Assembly (NCBI RefSeq): GCF_030412015.1
Contig: NZ_JASNRD010000017.1
Span: forward strand, 48,483 to 112,482
DNA length: 64,000 nt
From: Massilia sp. YIM B02763
Lineage (GTDB): Bacteria; Pseudomonadota; Gammaproteobacteria; Burkholderiales; Burkholderiaceae_D
Reading direction: 5' to 3'
Positions 40,360 through 48,816 of this stretch are shown here, one piece after another. Numbering within the stretch: position 1 is the stretch's first letter; the number at the start of each line of letters is the position of its first letter. A program made the position numbers and the translations under genes. The notes beneath the pieces are model-generated. The model saw only the letters and a program-made list of their open reading frames with translations. It did no database searches and had not been told where the DNA came from.

Positions 40360-41724
40360 TCACAGCCAGCCCTTGCCGCTCATCTGCAGCAGGACGTAGC
40401 GCGCCACCAGGGCGTTTTCGAACGGGGTCGGGTGGACTTCGTCGGCGAACATGTAGTGGCTGACGTCGCCGGCGATCACGTTGCTGGCGTTGCAGACCAG
40501 CGAGGACGCGGCGAGGGCGTTGTCGCCGCAGGCCGGCGTCGAGGTATTGGTGAGGCCGTAGGGACCCGGGTTGATGACCTGGTCGTGGCTGACCGACCAC
40601 AGGTCGACGTACAGCACCTTGGCTTCGCTGGCGACGCCGTTCTTCAGCTGGGTGTTGAAGGTATCGACGGCGGTCTTGATCAGGCCCTGGATCGCTTCGC
40701 TCTTCGACTTGCCCGCCGGCGTCGAGGCGACGTCCGGCAGGTTGTTCACGAGGACGTAGTTGGCGCCCTTGGCGACGATCTGGGTCTTGACCAGGTTGGC
40801 CAGTTCGGCGCCGGCGGTGCCCATGGCCTGCACGATGGCCGGGCCGTTGGCGGCGGCGTAGTCGGCGCCGGCCTTGGCACCGGCGGCCGTAGCAGCGGCC
40901 TGGGCCGTGGCGGCGATCGTTGCCGCCTGCGACGGCGCGCCCGTGTTGCCGGCCTGGACGGCGGCGGCGACGCCGGCCTGGACGATCGTCTGCGGCGTGC
41001 TGCCGCTGCGCGCGGCTTCGGTCTACACGGCCAAGCCGATGGTCTGGGCGGCGGTTTGCGGGTTGGTCGCGCCGGCCGCCAGCTGGCTCACCAGCGAGGT
41101 GGCGAAGGCGGTATTGCCGGCGGCGGTACCGGCGGCGGTGGCCTTGGCCGACAAGTCGCCCAGCAGGAACAGGATGTCGTTACCGCCGGCCATCACGGTC
41201 ACCAGTTCGGTGCCGCTGAACTTGCCGCCGGTCTTGGCCAGGTGGTTGGCGATCTGGGTCACCACCGGCACGGTGGTCAGGCCCAGCGTCGGGTTCAGGA
41301 GCTTGTTGTTCGGGCCGACCGGGTTGGTCACGCGCGCGCCGCCCTGGGCGTAGTTGAAGCAGTTGGCGTTCCTGGTGACGGGGACGTTGAAGCCCTTGCT
41401 GGCGTCGCCTTCCAGGCCGGTCTGCGCCGAGCACGGCGCCGGCAGGTTGAGCTGTGCTGCCACGTATTCGGTCCAGTTCTTGCCGGTCAGTTCGGCATTG
41501 ATCGACGTGTTGTTGCCGTTGATCGTGAACTTGCCGCCCTTGAGGGCCGCAACCGCGCCGACGTTGTAGCTGCCCACGTCGGACAGGCTGTCGCCGAACG
41601 ACACCTGGTTGCTGAACTGGGTTTTCGGGGTCTGGTCGCCGGCGCGCGGGCTGGTGCTGCTGCCGCCGCACGCGGCCAGGACGGCCGCGGTCATCAGCGC
41701 GAGCGCATAAGTGGTCTTACGCAT
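40360..41724 (-). pseudogene. SGNH/GDSL-family lipoprotein hydrolase interrupted by an in-frame TAG
   Basis: Reading 41724 to 40360 in one frame gives 454 codons with a single internal TAG at codon 234 (41025-41023). The first part has a lipoprotein signal (VLAAC), the block I Ser46 in VSFGDSLSDVG and VMAGGNDILFLLG. After the TAG the same frame continues without loss for 220 residues (TEAARSGSTPQTIVQAGVAA...) and includes block V DEVHPTPFENALVARYV with the Asp/His of the triad. A CAG-to-TAG change is the simplest explanation. It may be a recent pseudogene, a sequencing error or a read-through product; the truncated product would lack the catalytic Asp-His. Confidence 0.85.
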
Positions 41725-41918
41725 TGTGTCTCCTGATATAAAAATTTTTGTATGAAACGAACGGCCGTGCTATTCGTGTCCTGATTAATATGCCAGCGTT
41801 CAGAACGGTTGTATAGCGAAAACGTTTCCGGCCGTGCACCCGTAACAACAGCAAAAATGCAAGGCCAGAAAGTGCCCGGCGGCACCGGATTATAACCATG
41901 CAATAGTCCTTGCCCCTA

Positions 41919-43436
41919 TCAAAAGGCGAGGGTTTTCTGGAAATAATCGCGCGCCGCAATCATGCAAAACGGCGCCACCAAGCCGGCGTGGTAATTCGTT
42001 GCCACTGCAGCATCGCCTTCCGCCGCCTTCAGGATCGAGCGTGCCGCCACGAAGCCGGCCTTGGCCGTCCGGTAGGGGTCGTTCAGGCTGGGCGTATCGT
42101 CGATGTCGAGCTCGGTGACGTTGGCGCCGCGTCCGCGGAAATAGGCCGCCGCCGTGCTCGTATTGAAGTAAGGGACGACCGGATCGTCGTGGCCCGCGCA
42201 CAGCAGCGTGGGCGCGGCAGGCTGGTAGCTGCGCAGGTCGTTGCGCACCAGCCATTTGCGCAGCGCCTGCGCCGGCGCGCACGACAGCGGCGCCGTGGCG
42301 CTGGTGTCGCACGGATGCGCCGCCAGGTCGGCCAGGTAGGCGGCGCGGTAGTCGCTCCTGATCAGGTTGCCGGCGCCGAAGTACTGCGTGTAGCCGGCCG
42401 TCTGCGGCATCGAATCGGCCGCGAACAGCGCGCTCGCCGGCAGCTTGCCCTGGTCGACGAGCGCGCCCGTGCCCAGCGTGCCCGGCACCAGGTCCGCGAT
42501 CGTCGCGGCGTACGGCGCCTCGTAGATCTCGGCGGGATTCGTGTACAACGCGGCGCTCGCGTGCTGGCCGGCGTTGACGATCATCGGCACGATCACGGTG
42601 GCGCCGTTGCGCGGCGCGCCGCCGAACAGTTCGTCGCCGAAGCGGGCCAGCGCATACGGGCCGGACAGGCCGGCCACCGCCGTTACAGTGAATTCCGCAT
42701 TGCCCGCTTCCTGCATCGCGCGCTGCGCGGCCAGCGCGACGTAGCCGCCCTGCGAGTAGCCGGACACCAGCAGCTTGCCGGAATCGCGCACGCCGATTGC
42801 CGTGAACGACGAGCGCGCGGCGCGCAGCGCATCGACCATGTCGGCGCCCTGCTGCACGCGGTCGAGGTAGGCGTGGTAGCCGAGCGACGATCCGGCATAT
42901 CCCGCATAGTTCGGCGCGACCACGACGAAGCCCTGGGCGGCGAACACGGCCGCCGCCAGGCGCGCTTCCGTGTTGCCGGCGATGTCGGCCATGTCATAGG
43001 ACTTCTGCAGCGAGGTGCCGTGCGCGTACAGCAGCACGGGACGCGAATTGCCGCACGAGGCGCCGCTGCCCGAGGGCACGAAGATCGCCGCGCTGGCCTC
43101 GGTGCTCTCGCCCGCGCCGCCGACCGTGTTGTAGCGCACGCGGTAGACGGAGACCGCGCATTGCGGCTCGCCGGCCACGACGGTGGTGCCCTTCTGGGCC
43201 GATTCCAGGAAGCCGGCCAGCACGGACGGCGACAGCGTGGTCACGCTGGACCCCGCGACGGTAAGGGCAACCGGGCTGGCCTGGCCGACGAGGCTGCCGC
43301 GGACGATGCCCGGCAGCGGGGCGGGATTGCCGACACCTTGCGGGGTGCCGCCGGTGGTCGTGCCGCCGCCGCCGCCGCAAGCGGCGAGCAGGGCGGCCAG
43401 GCCCATGCTCAGGCCCAAGGTAGAGAACGAACGCAT
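41919..43436 (-). CDS. Secreted alpha/beta-hydrolase lipoprotein (lipase/esterase-like)
   Basis: A 505-residue protein with a lipoprotein signal peptide (MRSFSTLGLSMGLAALLAAC, lipid-modified Cys20) and a Gly-rich linker. The fold shows RPVLLYAHGTSLQK (oxyanion region), FVVVAPNYAGYAGSSLGYH, the nucleophile elbow SGYSQGGYVALAA and TLLCAGHDDPVVPYFNTS with the acid residue. It resembles secretory lipase-type hydrolases. Met at 43436 is supported by AAGGA upstream. The substrate is unknown. Like the broken GDSL gene next to it, it is outer-membrane or periplasmic; the two may form a small hydrolase locus. Confidence 0.85.
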   Translation of the reverse strand: MRSFSTLGLSMGLAALLAACGGGGGTTTGGTPQGVGNPAPLPGIVRGSLVGQASPVALTVAGSSVTTLSPSVLAGFLESAQKGTTVVAGEPQCAVSVYRVRYNTVGGAGESTEASAAIFVPSGSGASCGNSRPVLLYAHGTSLQKSYDMADIAGNTEARLAAAVFAAQGFVVVAPNYAGYAGSSLGYHAYLDRVQQGADMVDALRAARSSFTAIGVRDSGKLLVSGYSQGGYVALAAQRAMQEAGNAEFTVTAVAGLSGPYALARFGDELFGGAPRNGATVIVPMIVNAGQHASAALYTNPAEIYEAPYAATIADLVPGTLGTGALVDQGKLPASALFAADSMPQTAGYTQYFGAGNLIRSDYRAAYLADLAAHPCDTSATAPLSCAPAQALRKWLVRNDLRSYQPAAPTLLCAGHDDPVVPYFNTSTAAAYFRGRGANVTELDIDDTPSLNDPYRTAKAGFVAARSILKAAEGDAAVATNYHAGLVAPFCMIAARDYFQKTLAF

Positions 43437-43461
43437 TGTTTTCCTTCGATTGACTCTGCAC

Positions 43462-43547
43462 CGTCGCCCCTGCGAAGGCAGGGGCCCAATTTGCACGCGT
43501 TCCTGCTGCACATACGGAAATTGGGTCCCTGCCTTCGCAGGGACGAC
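43462..43547. repeat. 86-nt hairpin repeat, family 2, copy 1
   Basis: CGTCGCCCCTGCGAAGG... is the near reverse complement of ...CCTTCGCAGGGACGAC, giving an imperfect ~30-bp stem with a short loop. Copies 2 and 3 lie at 48634 and 54739. Confidence 0.85.
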
Positions 43548-43656
43548 ATGTGTGCTGCGAACAGCGTCAATACGAAGGGGACGAATGACCGCCCTGCCCG
43601 GCACATCCGCCAAGGATGCACCGCGCATAAGCTTTTGGGAAGTTTCCCGGCAGCTT

Positions 43657-44691
43657 TTATGGCTGGGACGTGGCGCCGGCGAGACGTTCGACGATGCCGC
43701 TGGAGCCATGGGCCGCGCGGCGCAGGCGGTCATTGACGCCGAGCCAGGCATCGTCCTGCGGCGGCGCTTCGACGAGGATCAGGCTCGCGCCCGTCTCGTC
43801 CATGCTGCGCAGGGCCGCGTACAGGCCGTGGGCATAGCCGGCCGGGTCGAACGGCAGCTGCGTGGCCGCGTGCACGACCGGCACCGCGCCGTAATGGATG
43901 ACGGCGACGCGGTGGCCGGAAGCGTGCAGGCGCTGCACTGCGTGTGCGAGTTCGATCCCATCCAGCAGCGCCACCGGCGTGCGCGGCGCGTAATGCGATT
44001 CGAGCGTGCCGGACGCGCGCGGCGCCGCCACGTCGGGCTGCGCCGGCAGGCGTCCGATCACGTCCGCGATCTGCCCGGCCGAGACGTGGCCCGGGCGCAG
44101 CAGCACGGGGCCGTGCGTGGCCAGGCGCGAGAGGTCGACGATCGTCGATTCGATGCCGACCTCGCTCTGGCCGCCTTCCAGCACGGCGGCCAGCAAGGGC
44201 TCGTCGCCGAACTCGGCGCGCACGTGGGCGGCGGTGGTCGGGCTGACGTGGCCGAACTTGTTGGCGGACGGCGCCGCCAGGCCGCCCTGCCCGCCCTTGA
44301 ACGCCTGCAGCAGGCGCAGCGCGACGGGATGCGACGGGCAGCGGATGCCGACCGTGTCCTGGCCGCCGGAGACGGCGTCCGGAATCTGCGGCGCGCGCTT
44401 GAGGATCATCGTCAGCGGGCCGGGCCAGAAGGCGGCGGCCAGCAGGCGCGCTTCCTCGGGGATGTCCGTGGTCCAATGGTCGAGCGCGGCGGCGGACGCC
44501 ACGTGCACGATCACCGGATGGTCCTGCGGACGGCCCTTGGCCGTGTAAATGGCGGCGACGGCCGCCGGATTCTCGGCATCGGCGCCGAGGCCGTACACGG
44601 TCTCGGTGGGGAAAGCGACCAGCGCACCCGCTTCGAGCGCTCGTGCCGCCGCGCCGATGTCGGCCTGGCCGGCTTCCTGCGCAAACACCAT
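43657..44691 (-). CDS. tsaC: L-threonylcarbamoyladenylate synthase, long (Sua5) form
   Basis: A 344-residue protein. The YrdC domain (residues about 8-205) has LVAFPTETVYGLGADAENP, KGRPQDHPVIVHV, FWPGPLTMIL, GIRCPSHPVAL and SANKFGHVSPTTAAHV. The C-terminal Sua5 domain (APRASGTLESHYAPRTPV onward) follows. It makes threonylcarbamoyl-AMP from Thr, bicarbonate and ATP for the t6A37 modification of ANN-decoding tRNAs; tcdA elsewhere in this window acts later on the same nucleotide. It starts 2 bases after the purK stop and is probably co-transcribed with the purine genes. Confidence 0.93.
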   Translation of the reverse strand: MVFAQEAGQADIGAAARALEAGALVAFPTETVYGLGADAENPAAVAAIYTAKGRPQDHPVIVHVASAAALDHWTTDIPEEARLLAAAFWPGPLTMILKRAPQIPDAVSGGQDTVGIRCPSHPVALRLLQAFKGGQGGLAAPSANKFGHVSPTTAAHVRAEFGDEPLLAAVLEGGQSEVGIESTIVDLSRLATHGPVLLRPGHVSAGQIADVIGRLPAQPDVAAPRASGTLESHYAPRTPVALLDGIELAHAVQRLHASGHRVAVIHYGAVPVVHAATQLPFDPAGYAHGLYAALRSMDETGASLILVEAPPQDDAWLGVNDRLRRAAHGSSGIVERLAGATSQP

Positions 44692-44693
44692 GC

Positions 44694-45890
44694 TCACACC
44701 TCGATGCCCAGGATGGCGCAAGCGGCTTCGAAGCTGGCCTGGGCCTGCGCCAGCGTGGGCGCGACGAAGGTCACGTGGCCCATCTTGCGGCCGCGGCGCG
44801 GGTCGGTCTTGCCGTACAGGTGCAAGTTGGCGCCGGGCAGCGCCAGCACCTCGTCCCAGGCCGGCTCGCGCGCGACGTTGCCGTCGCCTTCGAACCAGAC
44901 GTCGCCCAGGATGTTGAGCATGACGGCCGGCGAATGCTGGCGCACGTCGCCCAACGGCAGCCGCGCCATCGCGCGCACCTGCTGGGCGAACTGGCTCGTG
45001 ACGCAGGCGTCGATCGTGTAGTGGCCGCTGTTGTGCGGACGCGGGGCCATCTCGTTGACGACCAGCGAACCGTCCTGCAGCACGAAGAATTCGATGCACA
45101 GCACGCCGACGTAGCCCAGTTCGGCGACGATGGCGCGCGCCGCTTCCTGGGCCTTGACCGCGCGTTCCTCGGATACGTTCGGTCCCGGCACGGTGGTGGT
45201 GAACAGGATGCCGTCGCGGTGCACGTTTTCCGCGATCGGGTAGACGACGGATTCGCCGTCCGCGCCGCGCGCCGTCAGCACCGACACCTCATACGCCAGC
45301 GGCAGCATCTTCTCGAGCAGGCAGGTGACGCCGCCCATCGAGGCGAAGGCGGCGCGCACGTCGTCGCGCGACTGCACGCGCACCTGGCCCTTGCCGTCGT
45401 AGCCCATGCGCACGGTCTTCAGGATGCCCGGCAGCAGGTCGTCGCCGATGGCGTCGATGTCCGCTTCCGAAGCGATCGTCTTGTGCGGCGCCGGCAGCAC
45501 GCCCGACTTGGGCGCGCACGACACGAAGAAGGCCTTTTCCGCGATGCGGTCCTGGGCGACCGAGACGCCGTGGGCGCCAGGCGCCACGAACACGCGTTCG
45601 GCCAGGCGCGACAGGCTCGCGGCCGGCACGTTCTCGAATTCGGTGGTCACGGCCACGCATTGGGCCGCCAGCGCATCGAGGCCGGCCGCGTCCTCGTAGC
45701 CCGCCTCGACGAGGCGCTCGGCGACCTGCCCGGCCGGGCAATCGCCGGACGGCTCCAGCACGGCCACGCGGTAGCCCATGGACTGCGCCGCGTGCGCGAA
45801 CATGCGGCCCAGCTGGCCGCCGCCCATCACGCCGAGCCAGGCCGGCTCGGCAGCTGCCGGCAGCGCCGGGGTCAGGGTCGTGCCGCTCAT
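44694..45890 (-). CDS. purK: 5-(carboxyamino)imidazole ribonucleotide synthase
   Basis: A 398-residue ATP-grasp protein. It begins with WLGVMGGGQLGRMFAHAA, then TTEFENVPAASL, the ATP-grasp core GYDGKGQVRVQS and LLEKMLPLAYEVSVLTARG, and ends with the substrate-site VNEMAPRPHNSGHYTIDA. It converts AIR, ATP and bicarbonate to N5-CAIR. Its ATG overlaps the purE stop (ATGA), so PurE and PurK are made together and act in sequence. Confidence 0.96.
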   Translation of the reverse strand: MSGTTLTPALPAAAEPAWLGVMGGGQLGRMFAHAAQSMGYRVAVLEPSGDCPAGQVAERLVEAGYEDAAGLDALAAQCVAVTTEFENVPAASLSRLAERVFVAPGAHGVSVAQDRIAEKAFFVSCAPKSGVLPAPHKTIASEADIDAIGDDLLPGILKTVRMGYDGKGQVRVQSRDDVRAAFASMGGVTCLLEKMLPLAYEVSVLTARGADGESVVYPIAENVHRDGILFTTTVPGPNVSEERAVKAQEAARAIVAELGYVGVLCIEFFVLQDGSLVVNEMAPRPHNSGHYTIDACVTSQFAQQVRAMARLPLGDVRQHSPAVMLNILGDVWFEGDGNVAREPAWDEVLALPGANLHLYGKTDPRRGRKMGHVTFVAPTLAQAQASFEAACAILGIEV

Positions 45891-46396
45891 CGCTTTTCGT
45901 TCACCGGCAGGACCATGGCCTTGGCGGCCGCCGTCTGTTGCGCGCGGAACGCTTCCAGCTTGCCGGCCAGCGCATCGTCGACGGTGGCGATGATGGCGAT
46001 CGCCGTCAGCGCGGCGTTCGCGGCGCCCGCCTCGCCGATGGCGAAGGTCGAGACCGGCACGCCCTTCGGCATCTGCACGATCGACAGCAGCGAATCCTCG
46101 CCGCGCAGGTATTTCGACGGCACGGGCACGCCCAGCACCGGCACGACGGTCTTGGCCGCCACCATGCCCGGCAGGTGGGCGGCGCCGCCGGCCCCGGCGA
46201 TGATGGCGCGCAGGCCGCGGCTACGCGCGGTTTCCGCATACGCGAACATCTCGTCCGGCATGCGGTGCGCCGAGATCACCTGCGCCTCGAACGGCACGCC
46301 GAACTGTTCGAGCATGGCGCAGGCGTGCTGCATCACGTCCCAGTCCGAGGACGAACCCATGATCACGCCGACCAGCGGCTTGTTCTGCTCCGCCAT
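45887..46396 (-). CDS. purE: N5-carboxyaminoimidazole ribonucleotide mutase
   Basis: A 169-residue class I PurE. The motifs VIMGSSSDWDVMQHA, SAHRMPDEMFAYAETA, IAGAGGAAHLPGMVAAKT, PVLGVPVPSKYLRGEDSLLSIVQMPKGVPV are diagnostic, including the catalytic His of SAHR. It moves the carboxylate of N5-CAIR to C4, giving CAIR, the substrate of PurC. It starts 3 bases after purC and overlaps purK. Confidence 0.97.
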   Translation of the reverse strand: MAEQNKPLVGVIMGSSSDWDVMQHACAMLEQFGVPFEAQVISAHRMPDEMFAYAETARSRGLRAIIAGAGGAAHLPGMVAAKTVVPVLGVPVPSKYLRGEDSLLSIVQMPKGVPVSTFAIGEAGAANAALTAIAIIATVDDALAGKLEAFRAQQTAAAKAMVLPVNEKR

Positions 46397-46399
46397 CGC

Positions 46400-47296
46400 T
46401 TATACCTTCAGCTTCTCGCCGGTCAGGCGTTCGATGGCTTCGAAGTACTTGGCCTGGGTCTTTTCGATGACTTCCGGCGGCAGCGCCGGCGCCGGCGGGG
46501 CCTTGTTCCAGTCCTTCAGCGTTTCCAGGTAGTCGCGCACGAACTGCTTGTCGAACGACGGCGGCGACATGTCCGGCGCGTACGAGTCGGCCGGCCAGAA
46601 GCGCGAGGAATCGGCGGTCAGGACTTCGTCCATCAGGTGCAGCACGCCGTTCTCGTCCAGGCCGAATTCGAACTTGGTATCGGCGATGATGATGCCGCGG
46701 GTAGCCGCGTAGTCGGCGGCGGCCGTGTACAGCTGGATGCTCACGTCGCGGATCTTGTTCGCGAGTTCCGCACCGATGCGCTGTTCCATCTCGGCGAAGC
46801 TGATGTTCTCGTCGTGCTCGCCCAGGTCGGCCTTGGCGGCCGGGGTGAACAGCGGCTGCGGCAGCTTGTCGGCCTGGCGCAGGCCGGCCGGCAGTTCGAT
46901 GCCGCAGATGGACCCGGTGGCCTGGTAATCCTTCCAGCCCGAACCGATGATGTAACCGCGCACGACCGCCTCGACGAGGATCGGCTTGAGGCGCTTGGCC
47001 ACGACGGCGCGGCCCTTCACCTGCTCCACTTCCTCCGGGGCGACCACGGATTCCGGCGCCACGCCGGTCAGGTGGTTCGGCACGATATGGCCGAGCTTCT
47101 CGAACCAGAAATCGCTCATCTGGTTCAGCACCATGCCCTTGCCGGGGATCGGCTCGTTCATCACGACGTCGAAGGCCGACAGGCGGTCGGTGGTGACGAT
47201 CAGGATCTTGTCGTCGCCGACGGCATAGTTGTCGCGGACCTTGCCGTGGCCGAGCAGCGGCAGGGAGGAAATAGTGGACTGGTAAAGGCTTTTCAT
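46400..47296 (-). CDS. purC: SAICAR synthetase (phosphoribosylaminoimidazole-succinocarboxamide synthase)
   Basis: A 298-residue protein, the longer bacterial/yeast-type PurC. Diagnostic segments are LLGHGKVRDNYAVGDDKILIVTTDRLSAFD, MNEPIPGKGMVLNQMS, KRLKPILVEAVVRGYIIGSGWKDY, GLDENGVLHLMDEVLTADSSRFWP and PPSFDKQFVRDYLE. It condenses CAIR with aspartate using ATP. Met at 47296 begins the conserved MKSLYQSTI; no clear ribosome site precedes it, and a longer in-frame start at 47374 is less likely. First gene of the purC-purE-purK-tsaC run. Confidence 0.95.
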   Translation of the reverse strand: MKSLYQSTISSLPLLGHGKVRDNYAVGDDKILIVTTDRLSAFDVVMNEPIPGKGMVLNQMSDFWFEKLGHIVPNHLTGVAPESVVAPEEVEQVKGRAVVAKRLKPILVEAVVRGYIIGSGWKDYQATGSICGIELPAGLRQADKLPQPLFTPAAKADLGEHDENISFAEMEQRIGAELANKIRDVSIQLYTAAADYAATRGIIIADTKFEFGLDENGVLHLMDEVLTADSSRFWPADSYAPDMSPPSFDKQFVRDYLETLKDWNKAPPAPALPPEVIEKTQAKYFEAIERLTGEKLKV

Positions 47297-47426
47297 AGAG
47301 GGGGTGTCTTGATAAAGCGAAACCGGCGTTGGGTGCCGGTGGACGGGGCGGAACGATGATTTGATCCGTGCCAAAGCGATATTTTACGTCATTCCATACC
47401 GCTACCGTCAAAACAACGTGGGGTAT

Positions 47427-47451
47427 GTAGGGTGGGCACCATGTGCCCACC
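47427..47451 (+). repeat. REP-like palindrome, GGTGGGCAC type, left member of a pair
   Basis: GTAGGGTGGGCAC-cat-GTGCCCACC, inverted relative to 47477-47501. The 25-base segment between has its own repeat, ATGCGT-N7-ACGCAT. Lies between fba and purC. Confidence 0.75.
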
Positions 47452-47476
47452 AGATGCATGCGTCATGGCGACGCAT

Positions 47477-47501
47477 GGTGGGCACGTGGTGCCCACCCTA
47501 C
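47477..47501 (-). repeat. REP-like palindrome, GGTGGGCAC type, right member of a pair
   Basis: GGTGGGCAC-gtg-GTGCCCACCCTAC, 20 bases after the fba stop codon on the minus strand. The same 25-base sequence occurs at 10886-10910. Confidence 0.8.
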
Positions 47502-47520
47502 ATGTCGGCCCGTTCGGCTG

Positions 47521-48585
47521 TTATTGAACGATCTGCGCCAGCTCGCCCTTCTTGTAGCGCTCGGCCATCTTGTCCAGCGGGATCGGCTTGATCTTGGCCG
47601 CCATGCCTTCGCAGCCGAAGGCCAGGTAGCGCGCCTTGCAGACTTCCGTCGCCGCTTCGCGGGCCGGCTTCAGGTAGTCGCGCGGGTCGAACTTGGACGG
47701 GTTCTCGAACAGGTACTTGCGCACCGCGGCCGTCATCGCCAGGCGGATGTCGGTGTCGATGTTGATCTTGCGGACGCCGTGCTTGATGCCTTCCTGGATC
47801 TCCTCGACGGGCACGCCGTAGGTTTCCTTCATGTCGCCGCCGAATTCGCGGATGATGGCCAGCAGTTCCTGCGGCACCGACGAGGAACCGTGCATCACCA
47901 GGTGGGTGTTCGGGATGCGCGCGTGGATTTCCTTGATGCGGTCGATGGCCAGGATGTCGCCGGTCGGCTTGCGCGTGAATTTATAGGCGCCGTGCGAGGT
48001 GCCGATGGCGATGGCCAGCGCGTCGCACTGGGTTTTCGCGACGAAGTCGGCAGCCTGGGCCACGTCGGTCAGCAGCTCTTCGCGGGTCATGGTGCGGTCC
48101 GCGCCGTGGCCGTCTTCCTTGTCGCCCTTCATCGTCTCCAGCGAACCGAGCACGCCCAGTTCGGCTTCGACGGTCACGCCGATCGAGTGCGCGAATTTCA
48201 CGACTTCCTTCGACACTTCGACGTTGTATTCGTACGAAGCGACCGACTTGCCGTCCGCTTCCAGCGAGCCGTCCATCATCACCGAGGTGAAGCCCGAGCG
48301 GATCGCGGCCATGCAGACGGCCGGCGACTGGCCGTGGTCCTGGTGCATGACGACCGGGATGTGCGGATAGGCCTCGACGGCGGCATCGATCAGGTGGCGC
48401 AGGAAGGCTTCGCCGGCATACTTGCGGGCGCCGGCCGAGGCCTGCATGATCACCGGGCTGCCGGTGGCGTCGGCCGCGGCCATGATGGCCTGGACCTGTT
48501 CCAGGTTGTTGACGTTGAACGCCGGCAGGCCGTAGCCGAATTCGGCGGCGTGGTCCAGCAGTTGACGCATTGATACGAGTGCCAT
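47521..48585 (-). CDS. fba: Class II fructose-bisphosphate aldolase (Calvin/Burkholderiales type)
   Basis: A 354-residue metal-dependent aldolase. The zinc ligand region VVMHQDHGQSP, the catalytic SGFTSVMMDGSLEADGKSVASYEYNVE, VEAELGVLGSLE, AIAIGTSHGAYKF and the glycine loop HLVMHGSSSVPQE and INIDTDIRLAMT are all present. It interconverts fructose-1,6-bisphosphate with dihydroxyacetone phosphate and glyceraldehyde-3-phosphate. The gene lies between pyk and purC on the same strand; hairpin repeats occupy both intergenic gaps. Confidence 0.96.
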   Translation of the reverse strand: MALVSMRQLLDHAAEFGYGLPAFNVNNLEQVQAIMAAADATGSPVIMQASAGARKYAGEAFLRHLIDAAVEAYPHIPVVMHQDHGQSPAVCMAAIRSGFTSVMMDGSLEADGKSVASYEYNVEVSKEVVKFAHSIGVTVEAELGVLGSLETMKGDKEDGHGADRTMTREELLTDVAQAADFVAKTQCDALAIAIGTSHGAYKFTRKPTGDILAIDRIKEIHARIPNTHLVMHGSSSVPQELLAIIREFGGDMKETYGVPVEEIQEGIKHGVRKINIDTDIRLAMTAAVRKYLFENPSKFDPRDYLKPAREAATEVCKARYLAFGCEGMAAKIKPIPLDKMAERYKKGELAQIVQ

Positions 48586-48633
48586 GGTTTAAGCTCCATA
48601 CAATAAAGAAAACGGTGCGAAAGCAATGCTCAC

Positions 48634-48718
48634 CGTCGCCCCTGCGAAGGCAGGGGCCCAATTTGCCGGCGTTACGGCTGCGCTCGCAAAATTGGGTCCC
48701 TGCCTTCGCAGGGACGAC
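48634..48718. repeat. 85-nt hairpin repeat, family 2, copy 2
   Basis: CGTCGCCCCTGCGAAGG... with its near reverse complement ...CCTTCGCAGGGACGAC. The loop contains GTTACGGCTGCGC, shared with copy 3. It sits between pyk and fba. Confidence 0.85.
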
Positions 48719-48768
48719 GTTGTTTGAGTACTACTTTTACGGGAGCCAATCAAACCTGCTGCGCTCAC

Positions 48769-48791
48769 ATCCTGGCACCTTCAGCCAGGAT
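48769..48791 (-). terminator. Stem-loop downstream of pyk
   Basis: ATCCTGGC-N7-GCCAGGAT is a perfect 8-bp stem 26 bases past the pyk stop. No T run follows, so terminator function is uncertain. Confidence 0.35.
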
Positions 48792-48816
48792 GCATGCGGT
48801 GCTCGCTACGGTTTGT

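Noticed and set aside
48769..48791. The stem-loop after pyk as a strong terminator
   Set aside because: The stem is perfect but lacks a T run, so it is listed only with low confidence.
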